From Steinernema hermaphroditum (Eukaryota > Nematoda > Chromadorea > Rhabditida > Steinernematidae), in contig CM059623.1 in the NCBI GenBank assembly GCA_030435675.1, positions 10,814,012-10,878,011 on the forward strand: a stretch of 64,000 nucleotides of DNA, written 5' to 3'. The first letter of the stretch is position 1, and each line of letters starts with the position of its first letter. A program made the position numbers and the translations under genes. Below, piece after piece: positions 28,807 through 39,389 of this stretch. Under the pieces are notes generated by a model. The model was given only the letters and a program-made list of their open reading frames with translations. It searched no databases and was not told the DNA's origin.

Positions 28807-29868
28807 TCACTTGTGCTTCGCCCCGTAGGGCACGGGAGGAGTCACCGGAGGGGACATCGGCATAGCCTGAGTGGACGTAGTCTCGGGGTGCTGCTGTTGG
28901 GGAGCCTGTGTGTAGAGGGGAGGAGGCTGCATTTGGCTGGCCACCATATGAGGCGGTGGCATCTGGTACTGTAGCGGCATCTGTCCTGTTTGGAAGGGAG
29001 GCATCTGACTCTGCTGGTATAGAGGCATCTGGTTCGCTTGATTGTGGCTTTGTGGATACGGAACCATCGGCTGGTTCTGGACTTGAACTTGTCCAGGGGC
29101 GAACTGGTTCTGGCTCACTGGCATCTGGCTCGACTGTGGGTCTCCTGGAGTGTACTGACTTGGCCCTGGCTGTCCTGGAGCTGCGGGATACTGCTGGGCG
29201 CCCATGACCATCTGCTGGTAGGGATAGATGACTTGCGGTGTCATGTCAGGCCCCATAGACGGGACCATCATGTACGGACCACCCACGAAGGGCTGCGCTA
29301 CAGGTTCCATGGCGTATTCCAGGTACACGTAGGAGCCGTTGAGGTCCCGACCGTTCATCTCGTTCATGGCCCTCTGTGCGTCTTTCCTTCTTCTGAAGAC
29401 GATCGATCCCTGCCGCTTCGAGATGCCGCTTGGGTGGCGACGGACGTTCACCGAGAGGATCTCCCCAAACCGGGTGAACACTTCCACCAGCCTTCCCTCG
29501 TCCACAGACTCGTGGAGGTTGCGCATGAAGAGCGTCGTCGGCGCCTGGCTGTCTTCGCCCGCTCCTCGGGGGCTTCTGGGAGTGCGGCGCTCCTTCACCT
29601 GGGCCCTGGCCACGTGGAGAGGCTTCTCCCCGCGCGCCCCAATCTTCACGTTGTGCATGGCCTTCAAAGCGTTCTCTGCGTCTTCTTCGCGCTCGAAGGC
29701 GACGAACCCGTAGCCTTTGGGTCGTCCGTCGCGGTCCTTCATCACCACCGACGAGGCGATTCTTCCGAAGCGACCGAAGAGCTGCTGCAGTTCTTCGTTG
29801 CTCATGTCACCGATGTTCTTCACGTAGAGGTTCTTCTCGTCGAGGGGAACGTTAGAGCTGGATGCCAT
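28807..29868 (-). CDS. PABP-like RNA-binding protein with two RRMs, intronless, 353 aa
   Basis: A single exon; start taken at MASSSNVPLDEKNLYV because it is close to the first domain (the frame stays open 31 codons upstream). RRM1 (about 11-90) has RNP2 LYVKNI and RNP1 KGYGFVAF. RRM2 (about 110-190) has RNP2 LFMRNL and an RNP1-like RQGSIVF. The rest is Gln/Pro/Met-rich (MPLYQQSQMPPFQTGQMP-like). The RRMs and their spacing resemble RRM3-RRM4 of cytoplasmic poly(A)-binding protein, but there is no RRM1-2 pair and no MLLE domain at the end. It may bind A-rich RNA; function is inference. Lack of introns in a 1-kb gene suggests a retrocopy. Confidence 0.85.
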   Translation of the reverse strand: MASSSNVPLDEKNLYVKNIGDMSNEELQQLFGRFGRIASSVVMKDRDGRPKGYGFVAFEREEDAENALKAMHNVKIGARGEKPLHVARAQVKERRTPRSPRGAGEDSQAPTTLFMRNLHESVDEGRLVEVFTRFGEILSVNVRRHPSGISKRQGSIVFRRRKDAQRAMNEMNGRDLNGSYVYLEYAMEPVAQPFVGGPYMMVPSMGPDMTPQVIYPYQQMVMGAQQYPAAPGQPGPSQYTPGDPQSSQMPVSQNQFAPGQVQVQNQPMVPYPQSHNQANQMPLYQQSQMPPFQTGQMPLQYQMPPPHMVASQMQPPPLYTQAPQQQHPETTSTQAMPMSPPVTPPVPYGAKHK

Positions 29869-30227
29869 CTTTTCGCAGAGAAATGTGTTCGAATGCCTTC
29901 GCCACACTTGTCCTGCACTAATATTCCCCTTGTTTCCTAGCTTTGCGATGCCCAGGGCCACGAGCGCATAGCTTTGGATGCTGTGGATGCATTGGACTTC
30001 CTACAACGCAAAGCATTGCAATCAGTTCTGAAAGACCGGGTGACCTTCCCGTCCTAATGCAAATGTAATTTACCGCATCGGTGTATCGCATTTCCGAAAT
30101 ACATAAAGTGAACAATTCTGAATGGTCGCAAGAAGATGAGACTAAAGGAGAAGGCATTGAAGTAACGGCCGAAAGAATGACCGCCTAAAGTCCTCTTAAC
30201 GTGTACAACTTTGAGTTGAATAGAAGA

Positions 30228-31306
30228 CTAGTCAAGCTCGATTTCAAATCCAGATCGGATGGGATGAAAGTGGAGCTCATCATCGTATAAAATGACTTCC
30301 AGCGACAAGTTATCGTAGCACTCGTGCTTGACGACAGTGCAGAATTTCTTTCCATCTTCTATTTCGAACGGAGACTCCGTCTCAGGCCAGAATTCCATAA
30401 AGTAGTCGATGTCGACGTTTGTGACCGTGATTTCACCAAAATAGGGTTCCTCTGAGGTCTTCCATTTCTGCAAGAAGGACGTCTAAAGCAACACAGTGTA
30501 CTTATGAACCTCGAAGAAGGTCAACGCATCCGAAGCTGACTGGCCCTGTGGAAGCTCGAATTCGTACTGGGTGGGGGTAATGGTGAATTGTTTGTCTAAA
30601 GCGAGGCAGTAGAGGACGTGGTAGAGGTTCACAGGGACGTCGGACACATACATCTTGCACTCGGTAATGCGAACTCTCTAAAAAGTAAGATCTAGTTACG
30701 CTGAGGCCCAATTGGTGACACAGAAATCCGTGAAGTCACCAAAAACTAACCTTCAAAGACTTCTCCGCCAGGATCAGCTGGTAAACACTCAGCGTTGTCG
30801 TCACTGCAGTGAGCGCTACGAACGGAACCATCCTGATGAGCCTCCCGAACCCGTAGAGAAGACAGGGATTCATGACGGGAATCGTTTGGCCGTCGAGCGA
30901 GAGTTCCACCTGCGAGAAACGATAGCCGAAGACGAAGTGATCCGACATGTTCTCGTAGAAGGTGGTGAGGCTGTTGAGAGCGTTTCTGTCGATGATATCG
31001 TTCCGGGCAAGCATGGAAACGCGGTGGAAACGGAAGCTGGGTCGGAGGTGCTGGTCGCACTGCTGCATGAACGTCTGAATTCGTTTTTGTCAAGTTAATG
31101 GGCGATTCTGAGCCCACCATGAACTCTTTTATGTCAAGATGAGCCTCGTAGTTGGCGTTTGGCGCGAGACTGAAAATCACCTTCACTTTGGACCAAATCC
31201 CTGAGACGTCGATCACGAGTTCTACGTGCCCCTTGAATACCGCGGTTGCCAAACAGATGTGGAACCACAGGTGGGTGTAGTGTGTAATGTCGATTTGGAC
31301 AATCAT
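30228..31306 (-). CDS. Uncharacterised protein, 306 aa
   Basis: Four exons: 31118-31306, 30751-31074, 30510-30677 and 30228-30467, all phase 0. The last intron (42 nt, GTTCAT...TTGCAG) removes an in-frame TAG, which supports it. The protein is soluble, mixed alpha/beta in character, without a signal peptide or membrane helix. It contains NALNSLTTFYENMSDHFVFG, which weakly resembles VLQNLLTFYDSFDAFSLLYN of the gene at 32664 on the same strand. Family not recognised. Confidence 0.6.
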
Positions 31307-31327
31307 CTCCTCGGCATGCCCATGTAA

Positions 31328-32287
31328 TTACTCTGAACAGAAGAGTGTTTCAAACGTGACGGAAAAGCTTGGCCGCAAACATGAATGTAAGTTCAGGTAC
31401 AACACAGCAATGAAGAGCGAATGATGAGATATAGTTAATGACAAAGCTGCCAGGTGCAACGCCGAAATGACCCAAACAATCCCTTCTTTGTTTTGAAGGT
31501 CCCCCACACAAATCTCGCACAACTTTTAACGTGCCGTTCAGTGTCACATTCCTTCCCGGCTCTTCTATTTTTATGGCCGAAGGGGTGCCCTTCACACCGT
31601 CGTACCAACGGAAACAGATGCACGGGAAGAAAGGTAGTCGTCCATTAAGAAGGGGGATGTACATATAAGTATGCGAATCTATTACCTGGTCATGTTTTGG
31701 CCTGTCTAGGAAACTGTCACCCCCGCATCTTTTTCCGCTTTCATCATTTACAGAGTACAGATGAAAGTGCATTCCAATAACATTCCTTTCCCGCAGATCG
31801 TCTTCGGAAGAAGAGAAAGGCGGCGGTGCCGCAGACAGCGCACAGGAAGCCACAAAAACTGTGCACTTTCAGTCGCGCGGGTTAGGCGCTGTGTGAGGCG
31901 ATGGGGTGCTAGCAGTGCAGGCCAGAAAAAGGTGCTCAGAAAACTCCTAAAGGAAGTAAATGACGAAATCTGAGTGAATGGCCACCGATCAGTCAGAGGT
32001 CTGCCCCGTCCTCCTCCCAAAAACGTCAACACCAAAAAGTTGTTTCCGTCTTTGGGAGTAAACGGACAATATGTGGCAGAGGAAGGCGGATTGCTGTAAA
32101 CAACACCTCCGATACGCTTCGGAAAGCGGAGAATAGGAAACATGTGCTTCAGAAGAGAACTTGTGGAAACGAACTCAGAGAGGGTGTAGCCACCTGCAAC
32201 TGAGATCACGAGACAGCGGCCGGGAGCGCTTTGGACGGCAAGAGTGAGCCTTTGTGTTCGCCGGCACCACCGTCGGTATGCGTGCAC
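31328..32287. other. Uncertain region with overlapping minus-strand frames
   Basis: Two overlapping minus-strand frames (31350-31853 and 31748-32287) are open but I could not join them into one protein with good splice sites. The first part of the upper frame (APGRCLVISVAGGYTLSEF, PSSATYCPFTPKDGNNFLVL) looks coding; the remainder does not. A gene with unrecognised exons is possible. Confidence 0.3.
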
Positions 32288-32663
32288 AGCATCTGCCTTT
32301 CCTTATCCACCAAAGCATCTTCTGCACAGAAGGAAGGCGCTCAAATGGCGTTAGCTTATTGTGTTAGCTGATTCAAATTTATATGGCTGCCTAGTTAAAT
32401 AGAGGATAGGAAGAACGTCCATCGAGGTCGAGTCGCCGATCGACGCACTCATTATGCAAGCTACTCTTTAATAAATGTTTGGATCTTCTTCGGCCATCGT
32501 CTACGGTGGAATTAACGATCTCCCTTTCTCTAGCAATACTGATTTCCAGGCGATCCTTTGGAGACCTTTGACCAAAAAGTCTCTCTGTACCCCATTGATA
32601 GAGAGTATAATACTGTCTCCTTCATCCGAAGACGCTTATTTACATACATAAGAGTCGAAAGAA

Positions 32664-33440
32664 TTAATAACAAAAAAGATATACGACATTATTCTTGACT
32701 TGAACCTTCATAGAAACATCTCGATTCGAGTAGGTCATGGTGGATACTGTCGAAGGCCAACATGTCTTCAGCTGCTTGCGGAGCTCCTCCGGCGATCCTC
32801 GAAAAGCGACGACTCCAGAAAGAAACTTGAAAGGCTTCTCGCGGCTGATCCAACTCCTCACGAAGTCCAGGATATATTCCACCGTGATTTCCGTATTGTA
32901 GAGCAAGGAGAACGCATCGAAAGAGTCGTAGAAAGTGAGCAGATTCTGGAGGACTTTGGGAGCTATCACAGGAGCTCCGTCGACACGCGTGCAGCTCTTG
33001 ACGATAAGCGTCTGAAAACAGGGAACACATCAAAAGTGTTGAATAGCGCAAAGAGCAACCTTGAGATGTCCGCAACGAAGAAGTTCGTCAATCCGAGACG
33101 TTACGGATGGAGGTAAATTGGAGATATTGTCGAGAAGGAGTCGTCGAGTCCGCCCAGGCACTGCAGCGCACATGAAGTCGTCAAAGAAGGCGCTCGATAC
33201 CTGAAATGAATCCAATCAGGAAAAGATCCTTTCAAATCTGCTTACCTGTACCACATTGGCGTCTTCCAAAAGGACGCATCCATCGTAACTATGACGAGTC
33301 GCGGTCAGAAGAAGTTTCGCGGCTTCTTCTGCCTCGATCAGCGAAAGTTTCTGCTTTTCTTCACAGAAAGACTCTTGAATGATAGGCTCAAATGATCCAG
33401 TGATCAGCTCCATGGCGGAAAGCGACCGACCGCCGATCAC
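32664..33440 (-). CDS. Uncharacterised protein, 218-227 aa
   Basis: Three exons: 33246-33440 (or from Met 33413), 33060-33200 and 32664-33011, all phase 0. Helical and soluble. The segment NTEITVEYILDFVRSWISRE has the look of nematode F-box-associated modules (hydrophobic, then W about 14 residues later), but no F-box is present and I rate this as weak. It is a possible distant paralogue of the 30228 gene (LTFY motif). Function unknown. Confidence 0.6.
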
Positions 33441-33592
33441 TTACTGATTCAAGTGGTTCCCCTCTGTTTGCATCTAGTAAACCATTGTCTATTAAAGTAC
33501 ATGTCTATCTTCTCTGTCTCCTCTTGGCCATTGAGACAGAGCGAGCCTCACTCTCGACTGTGATCTCAACGAGAATCGGTTGACACATCGAC

Positions 33593-34082
33593 ATGCAGCT
33601 GATCACCCGGATCGTTTTCTCTTTCAGCGTATTATTCACTCTGAGCGCCGCCGGGACCTTTGATGTAAGCTACTCTCCGCACCTATACCTGACTTCATCT
33701 ACTTCAGCATATGACCTCCGACGAGCAATGGCAGAGCCTACACGAACACTTCCGCCGGCCGCCGAAATATGACAAGCCAATGCTCCACAATCTCCTCATG
33801 ATGGGCTCCTTCTTTTTCACCAGCATCTGCTCCGTCGCGGCACTCGTCATCGCGTGGCTCTCTTTCAACGAAGTCTATTTTAGAACCAGCCGGCGTTTAC
33901 AGCGCCTTGATGCGAAGATCAAGCTGTGTGGCGACTTCACTGCTCGTCGCAAGTTTCCAGATGACGTCGTCGAACGTCTCAGCCATGTCGCCGATTTCGA
34001 CATGGAAGAGCACCGCGAGGAAATCAGGTCCATGCTTGTATCTCTCGGACCAGCGCCTGGGTCAGGGAAATATTCTTCGTAA
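33593..34082 (+). CDS. Small membrane protein with signal peptide, 148 aa
   Basis: Two exons, 33593-33664 and 33708-34082. A signal sequence (MQLITRIVFSFSVLFTLSAAG) precedes a short polar stretch. One helix follows (FFFTSICSVAALVIAWLSF, about 54-72), then a charged tail (RRLQRLDAKIKLCGDF ... DMEEHREEIRSML). Its 3' end is duplicated at 35271-35412 as a decayed fragment. Function not recognised. Confidence 0.65.
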
Positions 34083-34170
34083 ATGAGATGTCACACGTTT
34101 ATAGTTTTTCAAATAAAATAACTAAAAGCCGACGTTGAATTTAAACAAAGCAAAAGGATATTCCTAGATA

Positions 34171-34668
34171 TTACACGCCGTTAGCGTAACGTTGTGTCCA
34201 TTCTTGAGCAGTCTTAATCGCGTTAGCCTCGTTGGTCTTCCACTGTTCGGCAACGTCAGCAGCGAGAGGATCATCGGGATTAGGAGCCGAAAGAAGAGCC
34301 TGAATCGACAACAAAACGGTTCGAATCCGCAAGGCTGGCGACCATTTATCTAAATATTATGACTCCATATTGTCAAAGCAACTGTCACCTTTCAAAATAT
34401 CAAGACAGATTCGGCCAATTTTGTCGATATTAGGGTGATAGATTTCTGTCATAAATCGCACTTTCGGGGCTACCATTGGATAATCTTCAGGTAAGAACAA
34501 TTCCAGTTTGAAAACACCACCGGTGTAAGGGCTTCCGTCCGGTCCGGCGATCATAACATGAAAGAAACGGGCATTACTTTCATCCGGCACTGCCGAAATG
34601 CCGGGGACGGGGTCAACCATAAGCCTTTGAGTTTCTTTAATTATGCGATTCGGAAGAGCATGCGCCAT
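34171..34668 (-). CDS. ubc-13: Ubiquitin-conjugating enzyme E2 N (UBC13), copy 1, 152 aa
   Basis: Two exons, 34389-34668 and 34171-34349. The length equals that of animal UBC13 (152 aa). UBC13, with a UEV partner, builds Lys63-linked ubiquitin chains used in DNA repair and signalling. Visible are [13 protein letters not shown], the YHPN motif, GRICLDILK with the catalytic Cys, and the C-terminal helices [20 protein letters not shown] and [11 protein letters not shown]. Changes from copy 2 include TEIYHPN for TKIYHPN, MVAPK for MAAPK and SPYTGG for SPFNGG, so this copy is the more divergent from the usual sequence. Confidence 0.95.
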
Positions 34669-35039
34669 GATACAGTCTGAAAATGGCAACACAATTAAAA
34701 GTTATGGATCATAGCAGAGCATCTCGCACAAACTCATTGTTATTGTATTCGTCAAAAGTCTCTAGCAAAAACGTAGAGGGCTCCCACCACGAAAATTTTG
34801 CGCGCGCATTTCACGCGCCAAAAAATTTACAATGGGATATGGTCAAAATCATAGTAATTCGCTGTTTTCTCGTTTCTGACGCGATTTCGTCAAATTTCGT
34901 GAACGGACGGTTGTTGATCAAACTCTGCCGCGTCGAATGAGCCCTGGCTCGACTGCCAGCATGCTTTCCTCGCTGAGTTATTAGGAATCAATGGTGGACA
35001 ATGGCGTTTGAATCGTGTGATGTGGATTTATAAGAACAT

Positions 35040-35265
35040 AATGGATTGGAATGGAATAATTCCACACGAACACATGATGCAAGCAAATCAGCGCTGCTCC
35101 AGCGCGATTTTCGAGCGTAATGCTCGCATTCACCTTAAAGCTCGCTCATACTCACCGGTCACGGTGATCCAGCATGAACAGGCGTGTTCATTTTCGCCAG
35201 TGACCGTCGTCACGGTCGCGAGTATGAACACAACCGTCGCCGGTGATATCACGGGTGACGTCACC
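35040..35265. repeat. Repeat with imperfect hairpins, copy 1
   Basis: Matches 36325-36550. Both start with CACGAACACATGATGCA / CACATGAACACATGATAC-like sequence and continue with the block CGATTTTCGAGCG and CTCGCTCATACTCACCGGT. Both then contain TGAACAGGCGTGTTCAT, an internal palindrome, and GCGAGTATGAACAC, an inverted copy of the TCATACTC block. The structure is that of a foldback (MITE-like) sequence. It abuts the decayed gene fragment at 35271. Confidence 0.6.
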
Positions 35266-35270
35266 GTCAC

Positions 35271-35412
35271 GTCGCCGATTTCGAAATGGAAGAGCACCGC
35301 GAGGAAAGCAGGTCGTGCTTGTAGCTCTTGGACCAGCGCTTTGGTCAGAAAAATATTCTTCGTAAATTAGATGTCACACGTTTATAGTTTTTCAAATAAA
35401 ACAGCTAAAAGC
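35271..35412 (+). pseudogene. Decayed copy of the 3' end of the 33593 gene
   Basis: The block TCGCCGATTTCGA-ATGGAAGAGCACCGCGAGGAAA...TATTCTTCGTAAAT and the following 3' untranslated sequence ATGTCACACGTTTATAGTTT repeat 33990-34135 with several substitutions. The copy starts abruptly at the hairpin repeat and has lost the rest of the gene. Confidence 0.8.
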
Positions 35413-35744
35413 CGATGTTGGTAAGCTGAAGGCGAACGCGAAGAAGTGTATTGCCATACTTCGGAGGGATTTGCTGAAGTAGATCAACACAACGCCTACT
35501 CCGGCACAATGTAGTTGCTATCTCACAACAGCTAACATCTGTGAAACGAATGAACTCACTCCACACCACGTTATCATGTGTTAAGGCATCGTAAACACAT
35601 GAGGGTAAATAACAAAGCAAACTGAAGTATAAAGCGAAAACATCTTACGCAAAGAGCATCTTAACATCCCATGGCACAATCGTTCACTGGTTACAATATA
35701 GTCAATTTAGTACATCGACAACTGCAAAAGGATACTCTCACATA

Positions 35745-36247
35745 TTATACATCGTTAGCGTAACGCTGTGTCCATTCTTGAGCAGTTTTAATCGCGTTAG
35801 CCTCGTTGGTCTTCCACTGTTCGGCAACGTCAGCAGCGAGAGGATCATCAGGATTAGGAGCCGAAAGAAGAGCTTGAATCGACAACAAAACAGTTCGAAT
35901 CTGCAAGGCTGGCGACCACTTATCTAAATAACACAAGATGACTTCGTATTGTCAAAGCAACTGTCACCTTTCAAGATATCAAGACAAATTCGTCCAAGTT
36001 TGTCGATATTAGGGTGATAGATCTTTGTCATAAACCGCACTTTCGGGGCTGCCATTGGATAGTCTTCAGGTAAGAACAATTCCAGTTTGAAAATGCCACC
36101 GTTGAAAGGGCTTCCGTCCGGCCCGGCGATCGCAACATGAAAGTAGCGAGCATTACTTTCATCCGGTACAGCCGAAATGCCGGGGACGGGGTCAACCATA
36201 AGCCTTTGAGTTTCCTTGGTTATGCGTTTCGGAAGAGCATGTGCCAT
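35745..36247 (-). CDS. ubc-13: Ubiquitin-conjugating enzyme E2 N (UBC13), copy 2, 152 aa
   Basis: Two exons, 35968-36247 and 35745-35923, with the intron at the same site as copy 1. The catalytic Cys is in GRICLDILK, the HPN motif is intact, and LEEF-type C-terminal helices are present. The sequence is closer to the usual animal UBC13 than copy 1 ([31 protein letters not shown]). Both copies lie on the same strand 1.6 kb apart within a duplicated block. If one is the ancestral gene it is this one by sequence; expression of either cannot be judged. Confidence 0.95.
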
Positions 36248-36324
36248 GGTGCAGTCTGAAAATGGCAACACAATTAAGAGTTACGGATCATGGCAGAGTA
36301 TCTCGCACAAGCTCATTGTTAATT

Positions 36325-36550
36325 CCACATGAACACATGATACAAACCAAAACGTCACAGCATGCTAACGGCGAAATCAGCGTTGCTCCAGCACGATTTT
36401 CGAGCGCAATACTCCATTCGACTTAAGACTCGCTCATACTCACCGGTGACGGTAATCCAGTATGAACAGGCGTGTTCATAATCGACAGTGACCGTCACGG
36501 TCGCGAGTATGAACACACGTCGGTGACACACACCGGTGACGTCGCCTGTG
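36325..36550. repeat. Repeat with imperfect hairpins, copy 2
   Basis: Second copy of the sequence at 35040-35265, here just upstream of UBC13 copy 2. Additional GGTGAC/GTCACC motifs (CGGTGACACACACCGGTGAC) extend the inverted repeat. Confidence 0.6.
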
Positions 36551-37083
36551 ATATCAACGGTATTCGCAAAACTGTGAGTGCTTCACACTCGCTTCGCTGT
36601 GCGTTAGGGTGCGGCGACAAGCTCTTGCTCAAGAACGATCGTCTGTCATCGATCCAACTCCAAGGCACATATTTAGTTCCAGGCGTTTGAAAACGGCGCA
36701 TTCCTACGTTAGCGGCGTTTCCAATTAACTTTTGTTTCTGCCTCGGAGTGGCATCGGTCGATCAAACCTGATGAAGAGCTTGTCGCCGAATGCTCGGATA
36801 CTGCGCCCACGATACGTTCGATACTATCCGGCGCTGCTCCACCGCTGATGCCAGATGCGATACCACGGATACAGAAAAAAAAGAATACTACGGTTGGACC
36901 CCACGCAAAGAAAAAAAAAGACACACCTGGAAGCCAGAAAACAACGAATGCAAATGAAGAAACCAGGCAACTCCAGTCGAAACTCCTTCCAAGCAGTCTG
37001 CAAAAAACAGTCTAGACAGCGCTTGCGTCAAGAGGAGTCAGTCGCCCACCGGTGAGTCACACGAAGCGGTCGACGTCTCCACG
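36551..37083. other. Gene-free stretch before the PLAT gene
   Basis: Contains A-rich runs (AAAAAAAAGAA near 36876-36920) and no supported gene. Presumably promoter and leader of the PLAT gene. Confidence 0.4.
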
Positions 37084-37610
37084 ATGACTGAACCTCTGAT
37101 TCCGGAACCCGAGCTGCCCGCCTCTGCAAACTCCTCGGCCACGACCACCCGCGCCGGCATCGGTTCCTACTCGATCGTCGTGCGCACGTCGGCGAAGCCC
37201 GACGCCGGCACCCGCGCCAACGTCTTCGTGCAGCTGACCGGCGCCGACGGACAGCAGACCGACAAGATCCGGCTCAAGTGCTCCATCAGCCACCGTCAGA
37301 AGTTCCAAGCCGGCCACGTGAGTCCGCTTCTTTCCCTGGCGAGCTACTTTGTGTTTAGTCGGACCTATTCCTATTGGTGGATCAGGTCGCCCTCGCCGAC
37401 ATCAAGAGCGTCGACATCTGGCACACCAAGAAGGACGCCCAGTCGTGGATTCTCCATTCGGTTAACGTGATCGAGCACGAGAACCACATGCTCTTCCGTT
37501 TCCCGTGCGGCAAACGCCTCGGAGGAGAGCCCGGAGAAAAGACATCCCACGTTCGCCTCGAGGCGCAGGGAGCTCCGCTGAAGGTCTTCAAACAGTACGA
37601 CTTCCACTGA
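37084..37610 (+). CDS. Single PLAT/LH2-domain protein, 161 aa
   Basis: Two exons, 37084-37317 and 37359-37610, phase 0. After about 28 polar residues comes one PLAT domain (about 28-140): SYSIVVRTSAKPDAGTRANV with the typical G-T-x-A-N-V-F block. It continues with VQLTGADGQQTDKIRLK, then FQAGHSDLFLL, then VDIWHTKKDAQSWILHSVNV (the IxIWHDxxG...W.L..V signature). PLAT domains form a beta-sandwich that binds lipids or proteins. There is no signal peptide and no catalytic domain, so it is a small cytosolic stand-alone PLAT protein. AATAAA about 30 bp after the stop. Confidence 0.88.
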
Positions 37611-37772
37611 TTGCCTTGATCACTGCAAGTGTGTTTTTCGAATAAAGAAACTTGCTTTGCTGTTTCCTCTTTTCATTTGCTACCTTCGATAACAGAGAAC
37701 TCCCGAGTCCGAGTCATGAAGCGTGCAAATCTGACAAAACGCTGTGTGGACACATGAAATTAATCTTTGTCT

Positions 37773-38393
37773 TTATTCGAATTGGGAGGAAGGGAACACA
37801 GAGGCGAACAAACGGGTGAGTTTCTTTGAAGGCTTTGGTATCGACTTGAACAAATCCTCTACTCCTTCCTTTGAAGGGTTGCCGACGCCCTTCAAGAGTT
37901 GGAGGAGGGTTGCTGTGGCCCCAAACTCCACACACTTTCTAACCTCTTGTTGGAACACGGAGTAGCCGATGTCGTGGACGATCCCCAGGAGAACCATCCA
38001 GTTGGTGAGAACGAATGTGTCTTTGTAGGCAACTGCTTGCACCTGTTTCCTGTCCTCACCCGACAACTTCGTGTAGAGATCCTTCCAGTCGAAGTCAGCC
38101 CCCGTGTAAAACACGAGGACGAGGAAGTCTGCCTTCGAGAGACCGGGCTGAAAGTTCCTCACAGTCCCATCGACGTCGATCTCTCCGCTCGCCTTCAGCA
38201 CGACATTCGAAGTGTTCTGGCGAAGGTCGACGAGTCCTTTGAAGTGCGCTTCGAAGTGCTCTAGAGAGGAGATGCAGGTCTTCACACACATCCGCAGGCG
38301 GCGAGGCAGAAAGAGGTGACCGTAGGGATTGACGTCATGTTCTAGAGCCAGTCGGAGGATACAGATGTCTGTTAGTGACTGGCAGTTGGCCAT
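37773..38393 (-). CDS. Uncharacterised protein, 206 aa; paralogue of the 11.2 kb gene
   Basis: A single exon, MANCQSLTDICILRLALEHD to PSSQFE. It shares the C-terminal module VRKCVEFGATATLLQLLKGV ... PSKKL with the 11181 gene. The stop codon TAA is part of the sequence GAATAAAG, so the stop overlaps an AATAAA polyadenylation signal. No signal peptide or known domain. Confidence 0.7.
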   Translation of the reverse strand: MANCQSLTDICILRLALEHDVNPYGHLFLPRRLRMCVKTCISSLEHFEAHFKGLVDLRQNTSNVVLKASGEIDVDGTVRNFQPGLSKADFLVLVFYTGADFDWKDLYTKLSGEDRKQVQAVAYKDTFVLTNWMVLLGIVHDIGYSVFQQEVRKCVEFGATATLLQLLKGVGNPSKEGVEDLFKSIPKPSKKLTRLFASVFPSSQFE

Positions 38394-38459
38394 ATTGACT
38401 TGGAAGAGAGTTGTTTGAGTAGAACAAGCTAAGTGTTCTTAAATATTGGCGGAGGTAAT

Positions 38460-39385
38460 GCTTATCGGTGGGAGTCAGTTTCGGGAAAGCATCGGTTTTG
38501 AAAGATTACGGTAGCCCATGTGGTTGCGGTCTTGAGTGGAACTACTCTTTCATCGCACATAACCGATCCAACTGAACAAAAGTCACTAGACTGTCTGTAA
38601 ATGGCACTTACCTCTAAGGACATGTTACTTTGTCTACCGTAATCTGTCTAGCCCTTTCATGCAGACAGTCAGTGGCCGATTCCTTCCATTCGATCCATTT
38701 TTCTTCTATTCAGACGATGGATTGGTTGTGTGCGATGAAGTTCTTTTCCAAATCGTTCAAATCTTTCTGATGAACATCTCCATCCAACCATCAAGCGTAA
38801 GGACAAAACGTGGGTTATGTTGCATGACCCTTCGCATCATTCGAGAAACTTAAACTCTTTTTCTAAACCCTGTCACTTCTGCTCTCCGTCGCGAACGTGA
38901 TTGCATAATTTCCCAAAGTAAACGAATGGAAATGCGCGATTTATTGTTACGACAAGTAAAACAGCGTCGGGCGCGCGTCGCCGTCCCTCACAATGGCACT
39001 TGAGGGGCGACACAAAGAAGCGCGACACCGAACGCAGATCACGGCCCGAACGGTAATCGGTAATGCGATGTTATGGCTGTGCAGCGTTATTTTGCGTCTC
39101 CTCGAGGCGTGGAAACATGTTTCCCCGTCCACCACATTCGAATATCCAATTTATTTTTTTACGATCTTTACCTTTTGAGTCAGCGAATCATATGCCTCGT
39201 CGCGCACAAAAGTGCCTTCCGCTGATTCAGCTCAATTCGTCGAAGCCATTATGCGAATGCATCCGCTTCTATTTGCCAAGACGACGCTCCTTTTGAGTCG
39301 CCTGTTTGCTTTGCTTGTGCGAAGACGCGATCGGCGCTGTTTTCGTCGGATCGGCGTTTATTCGATTAGGACTCTGTTGCAGAAA
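38460..39385. other. Gene-free stretch
   Basis: No supported gene, RNA or repeat. Likely upstream region of the Cys-rich membrane protein gene at 39390. Confidence 0.4.
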
Positions 39386-39389
39386 AGTG

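Noticed and set aside
29038..29940. A 300-codon plus-strand frame
   Set aside because: Shadow of the intronless PABP-like gene; the opposite strand has both RRM signatures.
36850..37055. Lysine/arginine-rich 66-codon frame before the PLAT gene
   Set aside because: A-rich noncoding DNA gives Lys-rich readings; no splice link to the PLAT exon.
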